From contig NZ_AUFT01000016.1 of NCBI RefSeq assembly GCF_000426645.1, positions 121,124-185,123 on the forward strand: a stretch of DNA of 64,000 nucleotides. Direction: 5' to 3'. Below are positions 60,964 through 64,000 of the stretch, piece after piece (the first letter of the stretch is position 1; every line of letters begins with the position of its first letter). A model generated the notes under the pieces. It did not search any database. It was not told the origin of the DNA and saw nothing but the letters and a program-made list of their open reading frames with translations. The DNA comes from Nakamurella lactea DSM 19367 (GTDB taxonomy: Bacteria; Actinomycetota; Actinomycetes; Mycobacteriales; Nakamurellaceae). The position numbers and the translations under genes were made by a program.

Positions 60964-61083
60964 CAACACCGTGGGCAGCCTTGTGGTCCCGTCCGACCGG
61001 GCGGATCGACGGGTACGAGAGGCCGTCGTGGTCGGGTACTGCCGACTCTGGCGTGCCGTCTGGCCGCATGCAATGATCCATTT

Positions 61084-62022
61084 GTGACCACCCAGGTGAA
61101 CGTCGATAATTTCGCCCGCGCCGAGACCGACCGCATGTTCCACGAGCTGCAGCAGAACGCGGGTGGAGTCGGCCGGTTCCTGCACAACCGCGAACCGGCG
61201 GCGATCGACAAGCAGACGGTGATCCGACTCAACCGCGACACGCTCTACAGTTTCGCGATCGTCGACGCCACCGCCGGCGCAACGCTGACGCTGCCCGACC
61301 ACGGCGACCGGTACCTGTCGGCGATGATCGTCAATCAGGACCACTACGTTGACGCGATCTTGCACGAACCGGGCGAGTACGAGATCAGCTCGGACCGGTT
61401 CGGTACGCCGTATGTGGCAGTTGCGATCCGGGTCCTTGTCGATCCGGCCGATCCGGCGGACATCGCCGCCGTTGCCGCGATCCAGGGCCAGATCTCGCTG
61501 ACCAACGGCTCAGCTGCGGCGTTCGAGTATCCGGACTACGACACCGAATCGTTCGACGAGACCCGCGATGCGCTGCTTTCCCTGGCCCGCAACTTGACCG
61601 GGTTCGACCGGATGTTCGGAGCCAAGGACGACGTCGACCCGGTGCGTCACCTGATCGGCACTGCGGCGGGCTGGGGTGGCCTGCCGAGCAGCGAGGCCTT
61701 CTATGTCGGGGTCGATCCGCGCCTGCCGGTCGGCAACTACGAACTGACCGTTGCCGACGTCCCGGTCGACGGTTTCTGGTCGATCTCGGTGTACAACGCC
61801 AAGGGCTTCTTCGAGCCGAACGAGCGCGGCGCCTATACGGTCAACAACATCACCGGGGTGCGCAATCCCGACGGCTCCGTGACGGTCCGGTTCGGTGACT
61901 ATCCACCCGAGATCCCCAACGCGATCCCGATCACCGAAGGCTGGAACTACCTCGTGCGGCTCTACCGACCGCGACCCGAGGTCCTCGACGGTACCTGGAG
62001 CTTCCCCGGCCTCACCGGATAG
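61084..62022 (+). CDS. DUF1254/DUF1214 domain protein
   Basis: 312 aa. The N-terminal DUF1254 part contains KQTVIRLNRDTLYSFAIVDAT and LPDHGDRYLSAMIVNQDHYV. The C-terminal DUF1214 part contains FWSISVYNAKGFFEPNERGAY, VNNITGVRNPDGSVTVRFG and ITEGWNYLVRLYRP. Members are widespread beta-rich proteins of unknown function, often exported, but no signal peptide is seen here. The GTG at 61084 has CAATGAT ending 6 nt upstream, again leaderless in appearance. It is convergent with pth, with only 19 bp between stops. Confidence 0.85.
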   Translation: MTTQVNVDNFARAETDRMFHELQQNAGGVGRFLHNREPAAIDKQTVIRLNRDTLYSFAIVDATAGATLTLPDHGDRYLSAMIVNQDHYVDAILHEPGEYEISSDRFGTPYVAVAIRVLVDPADPADIAAVAAIQGQISLTNGSAAAFEYPDYDTESFDETRDALLSLARNLTGFDRMFGAKDDVDPVRHLIGTAAGWGGLPSSEAFYVGVDPRLPVGNYELTVADVPVDGFWSISVYNAKGFFEPNERGAYTVNNITGVRNPDGSVTVRFGDYPPEIPNAIPITEGWNYLVRLYRPRPEVLDGTWSFPGLTG

Positions 62023-62041
62023 AGCCGCCGATATTCGACCG

Positions 62042-62644
62042 TCAGTGCAGTCGGTTCTGTGTCTCCAGCAGGCCGAGCCGGATCAGTAGCTCAACGGCGT
62101 CGGCGGCGTTCTCCAGGTCGATCGGCAGTTCCTTACGTTCGGCCGTTGAGAAGTCCTTGAGCACGAAATCGGCCGGATCCTGGCGCCCCGGTGGTCGGCC
62201 GATGCCGAACCGCACCCGCAGATAGTCCTTGGTGCCCAACGAGTTCGAGATCGATCGGAGCCCGTTGTGGCCGCCCTCGCCGCCGCCCTGCTTGACCCTG
62301 ACGGTCTGCGGTGGCAGGTCGAGTTCGTCGTGTATCACCACGATCTGCGCCGGCGGGATCTTGAAGAACCGGGCCAGGCCGGCGGTCGCCCCACCGGACA
62401 GGTTCATGTACGAGCGCGGTTTCGCCAGCACGACCCGCGCGCCGGCCAGCCGGCCCTCGAGCACATCGGCGCCGGACTTGTGCGACTTGAACCTCCCGCC
62501 GATCCGCTCGGCCAGCAGGTCGGCGACCATCGCTCCGACATTGTGCCGGTTCCCGGTGTACGAGGGTCCTGGGTTGCCGAGCCCGACGATCAGCGCCGGA
62601 TCGAGGGCAGGCCCGGCCGGTGCCGGCGGAGTCGGTGAGTTCAC
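62042..62644 (-). CDS. pth: Peptidyl-tRNA hydrolase
   Basis: 200 aa. [23 protein letters not shown] contains the catalytic His, [12 protein letters not shown] the substrate Asn, [32 protein letters not shown] the catalytic Asp and GGGxxGHNGL motif, and [13 protein letters not shown] the core end. It frees tRNA from peptidyl-tRNA that has dropped off ribosomes. The GTG at 62644 is preceded at 6 nt by TACGGT (62651-62656, minus strand), a leaderless start; the long upstream extension is rejected. Synteny with the acyl-AMP ligase matches Rv1013-Rv1014c. Confidence 0.95.
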   Translation of the reverse strand: MNSPTPPAPAGPALDPALIVGLGNPGPSYTGNRHNVGAMVADLLAERIGGRFKSHKSGADVLEGRLAGARVVLAKPRSYMNLSGGATAGLARFFKIPPAQIVVIHDELDLPPQTVRVKQGGGEGGHNGLRSISNSLGTKDYLRVRFGIGRPPGRQDPADFVLKDFSTAERKELPIDLENAADAVELLIRLGLLETQNRLH

Positions 62645-62714
62645 CCGGACACCGTAACCGGCTGCACGCTGCCGCCCGACGGGCCGGCGGGCCGACGGGA
62701 GGCGGGGCGGCCGG

Positions 62715-62840
62715 GCTTTCGAAAGCTCATCCGAATGGAACGAAAGCCATGCAGTTTCGATGAGGCGATCCGAAGATTCGACACTCATGTCACCCGTTCG
62801 GGTGGATTGTTGACGTCTCATCCGTCCGTGTGCTTACACT
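62715..62840 (+). promoter_or_regulatory. Promoter and palindromes upstream of the LuxR-type gene
   Basis: GCTTTCGAAAGC (62715-62726) and CACCCGTTCGGGTG (62791-62804) are perfect palindromes. TTGACG (62810-62815), 19 bp, TACACT (62835-62840) is a likely promoter, giving a leader of about 95 nt. The second palindrome lies just upstream of the -35. Nothing else is seen in the 298-bp gap after pth. Confidence 0.5.
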
Positions 62841-62942
62841 GCGTGCACGCACGGTCGGTTGGAGGCCTTGTCGGGTGGCCAACGGGACGCGCGATCGTCG
62901 GGGGACGACGCACGGAGCCATCATCCTGACCTGGGGAGCGCC

Positions 62943-63836
62943 ATGACGACGACGCCGACAATTGTGGTGACCGGTGATCTGGCCGCCGTCATGAGATTCC
63001 GCACCGGACTGAGTCAGGCCGGGATCACCGTCATGGACCACACCGGCGCTGGATCGCAGGTGGACATCTGCGTCGTCGCCGTCGACCACGCGGGCCGGGT
63101 CGCCCGGTCGGTCGACGGGGCGCAGGTCGCACCCCTGGCCCGGCACATCGTCGTGGTCGCCCCGGCAGCGTCGCTCGATGAATTGCTCGCCGCCGTGGCG
63201 GCGGGCGCCGACGGGTGGATGCTGCCGACCGCCGGCGCGGCGACCTGGGCCCGCACGTTGGACGGCGTCCGCCGCGGGGAGAGCGGGTTCTCCCGGATGG
63301 ACGCCATGCAGCTACTGCAGGCGTCGCGGACCGGGGTAGCGCGGCAACTGGGCCCGGCCACCGGAGGGTCCATGACACCCCGTGAGCGGGAGGTCCATCA
63401 GTCGCTCGCGGCCGGTGCCACCACCAGGGAGGTCGCCCGCCGGCTGGACATCACCGAGGGCACCGTGCGATGGCACGCAGCCAGGGCGCAGAAGAAGGTG
63501 CGGGCGATCGTGCCCGGCAACGACCTGTTCTCCGCGACGGGGCGCGGCGACGGCCGGAACTCGCCGACCAAGCCGCGAACGATCAGCTCGCCGAAGACGC
63601 CGGCGCCGCCCCGGGATGCCCGGCCGGTGGTGTCGGTGCTGAGCCGCGCCGAACTGCGGGTGGCGATGCTGGTCGCCGACGGCATGTCCAACCCGGAGAT
63701 CGCCGCCCGCCTGTTCGTCTCACGACATACGGTCGAGTCCCACCTCAAGCAGATCTTCGTCAAACTGGAGATCCGCTCGCGGCTGCAGCTGGCCCGTCGG
63801 GTGTTGGCGTCGACGCCGCACTCGCAGATCGGCTGA
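62943..63836 (+). CDS. LuxR-family regulator with two helix-turn-helix domains
   Basis: 297 aa. The N-terminal 120 residues look like a response-regulator receiver (TIVVTGDLAAVMRFRTGLSQAG, DELLAAVAAGADGWMLPT), but the usual acidic pocket and phospho-acceptor position read DICVVAVDHAGR, so phosphorylation is doubtful. Two GerE/LuxR-type domains follow: residues 144-190 (MTPREREVHQSLAAGATTREVARRLDITEGTVRWH) and 231-290 (VLSRAELRVAMLVADGMSNPEIAARLFVSRHTVESHLKQIFVKL), joined by a Pro/Ser linker. GGGGAG precedes the ATG at 62943. Targets are unknown. Confidence 0.88.
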   Translation: MTTTPTIVVTGDLAAVMRFRTGLSQAGITVMDHTGAGSQVDICVVAVDHAGRVARSVDGAQVAPLARHIVVVAPAASLDELLAAVAAGADGWMLPTAGAATWARTLDGVRRGESGFSRMDAMQLLQASRTGVARQLGPATGGSMTPREREVHQSLAAGATTREVARRLDITEGTVRWHAARAQKKVRAIVPGNDLFSATGRGDGRNSPTKPRTISSPKTPAPPRDARPVVSVLSRAELRVAMLVADGMSNPEIAARLFVSRHTVESHLKQIFVKLEIRSRLQLARRVLASTPHSQIG

Positions 63837-63837
63837 C

Positions 63838-63863
63838 GGCACCGGCGGAATTCCGCCGGTGCC
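63838..63863 (+). terminator. Intrinsic terminator after the LuxR-type gene
   Basis: A perfect 26-bp palindrome (13 bp per arm, GGCACCGGCGGAA and inverse) directly follows the stop codon and is followed by GTCATTTT. It is the most classical terminator in the window. Confidence 0.8.
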
Positions 63864-63897
63864 GTCATTTTCGCCGCAGCCGCGGCGACCGGGTCGG

Positions 63898-64000
63898 TCA
63901 GGGAGTCGGGATGATCTCGATGGCGGAGATCTTGGCCCACTCGACCCGTTTGATGAAGTCGAGGTTGACGACGCCGTCGGTGACGGTGACCGGGAAGTCG
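63898..64000 (-). CDS. C-terminal end of a malectin-like domain protein (partial)
   Basis: Only 33 codons plus the stop are in the window; the rest lies to the right. The frame reads DFPVTVTDGVVNLDFIKRVE then WAKISAIEIIPTP. This resembles the closing strands of malectin-type carbohydrate-binding domains at the end of secreted actinobacterial proteins. Identity of the whole protein cannot be told. Confidence 0.5.
   Translation of the reverse strand, partial: DFPVTVTDGVVNLDFIKRVEWAKISAIEIIPTP

Overview
The window is chromosomal DNA of a high-GC actinobacterium. Core genes follow the order known from Mycobacterium tuberculosis Rv1002c-Rv1014c: protein mannosyltransferase, rsmI, metG, tatD, rpfB, ksgA (rsmA), ispE, an acyl-AMP ligase like Rv1013, and pth. 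Here that block is stretched to about 62 kb by accessory genes placed between the core genes. The gene set fits a non-mycobacterial relative (for example a Nakamurella-like lineage), but the sequence alone does not fix the genus. I see no rRNA, tRNA, CRISPR array, insertion sequence, prophage or replication origin.

Layout. 1-3.2 kb: protein mannosyltransferase (partial) diverging from rsmI, then a membrane protein and a YqeY protein. 3.3-5.1 kb: encapsulin with its DyP peroxidase cargo. 5.2-9 kb: ICL/PEPM-family enzyme, lipoprotein, 6-phosphogluconate dehydrogenase. 9-13 kb: MFS exporter with TetR regulator, PIG-L-like protein, DUF1801 protein. 13.2-15.1 kb: a compact four-gene unit (Arg-rich micropeptide, beta-repeat protein, ECF sigma factor, small acidic protein). 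15.1-20.5 kb: lysine-catabolism-like genes (ALDH7 dehydrogenase, class III aminotransferase, fused 2-oxoacid dehydrogenase E1). 20.6-23.5 kb: DUF3040-SPFH-ctaD operon. 23.7-27.7 kb: MarR, SDR, GntR with DUF1648 protein, fatty acid desaturase. 27.8-37.7 kb: core block metG, tatD, two tandem Rpf genes, ksgA, ispE, ABC-F ATPase. 37.8-57.8 kb: accessory genes, including a phosphatase, LysR with tautomerase, GH92 alpha-mannosidase, a second MFS/TetR pair, two alpha/beta hydrolases with an ArsR-like regulator, a pentapeptide-DinB protein, an SDR, a frameshifted Uma2 gene, lon, a MarR/oxidoreductase pair, and a DUF3311/MctP-type symporter. 58-64 kb: acyl-AMP ligase, HerA-like ATPase, DUF1254 protein, pth, a double-HTH LuxR regulator, and the 3' end of a malectin-like gene.

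Two features run through the whole window. First, many genes lack a Shine-Dalgarno sequence and instead have a TANNNT -10 box 6-7 nt before ATG/GTG, which indicates leaderless transcription. Second, intergenic regions carry several families of short repeats: a hairpin-forming element with core GTAGCGGGGTTGTCCCG, a GGTTCGCGGGTCC hairpin family, and 51-52-bp tandem repeats.

The least conventional loci are the sigma-factor/beta-repeat unit, the SPFH-cytochrome oxidase operon, the lysine-type operon with a fused orphan E1, the tandem Rpf genes feeding into a ksgA without an ordinary start codon, and the repeat families, one copy of which lies inside a coding sequence.
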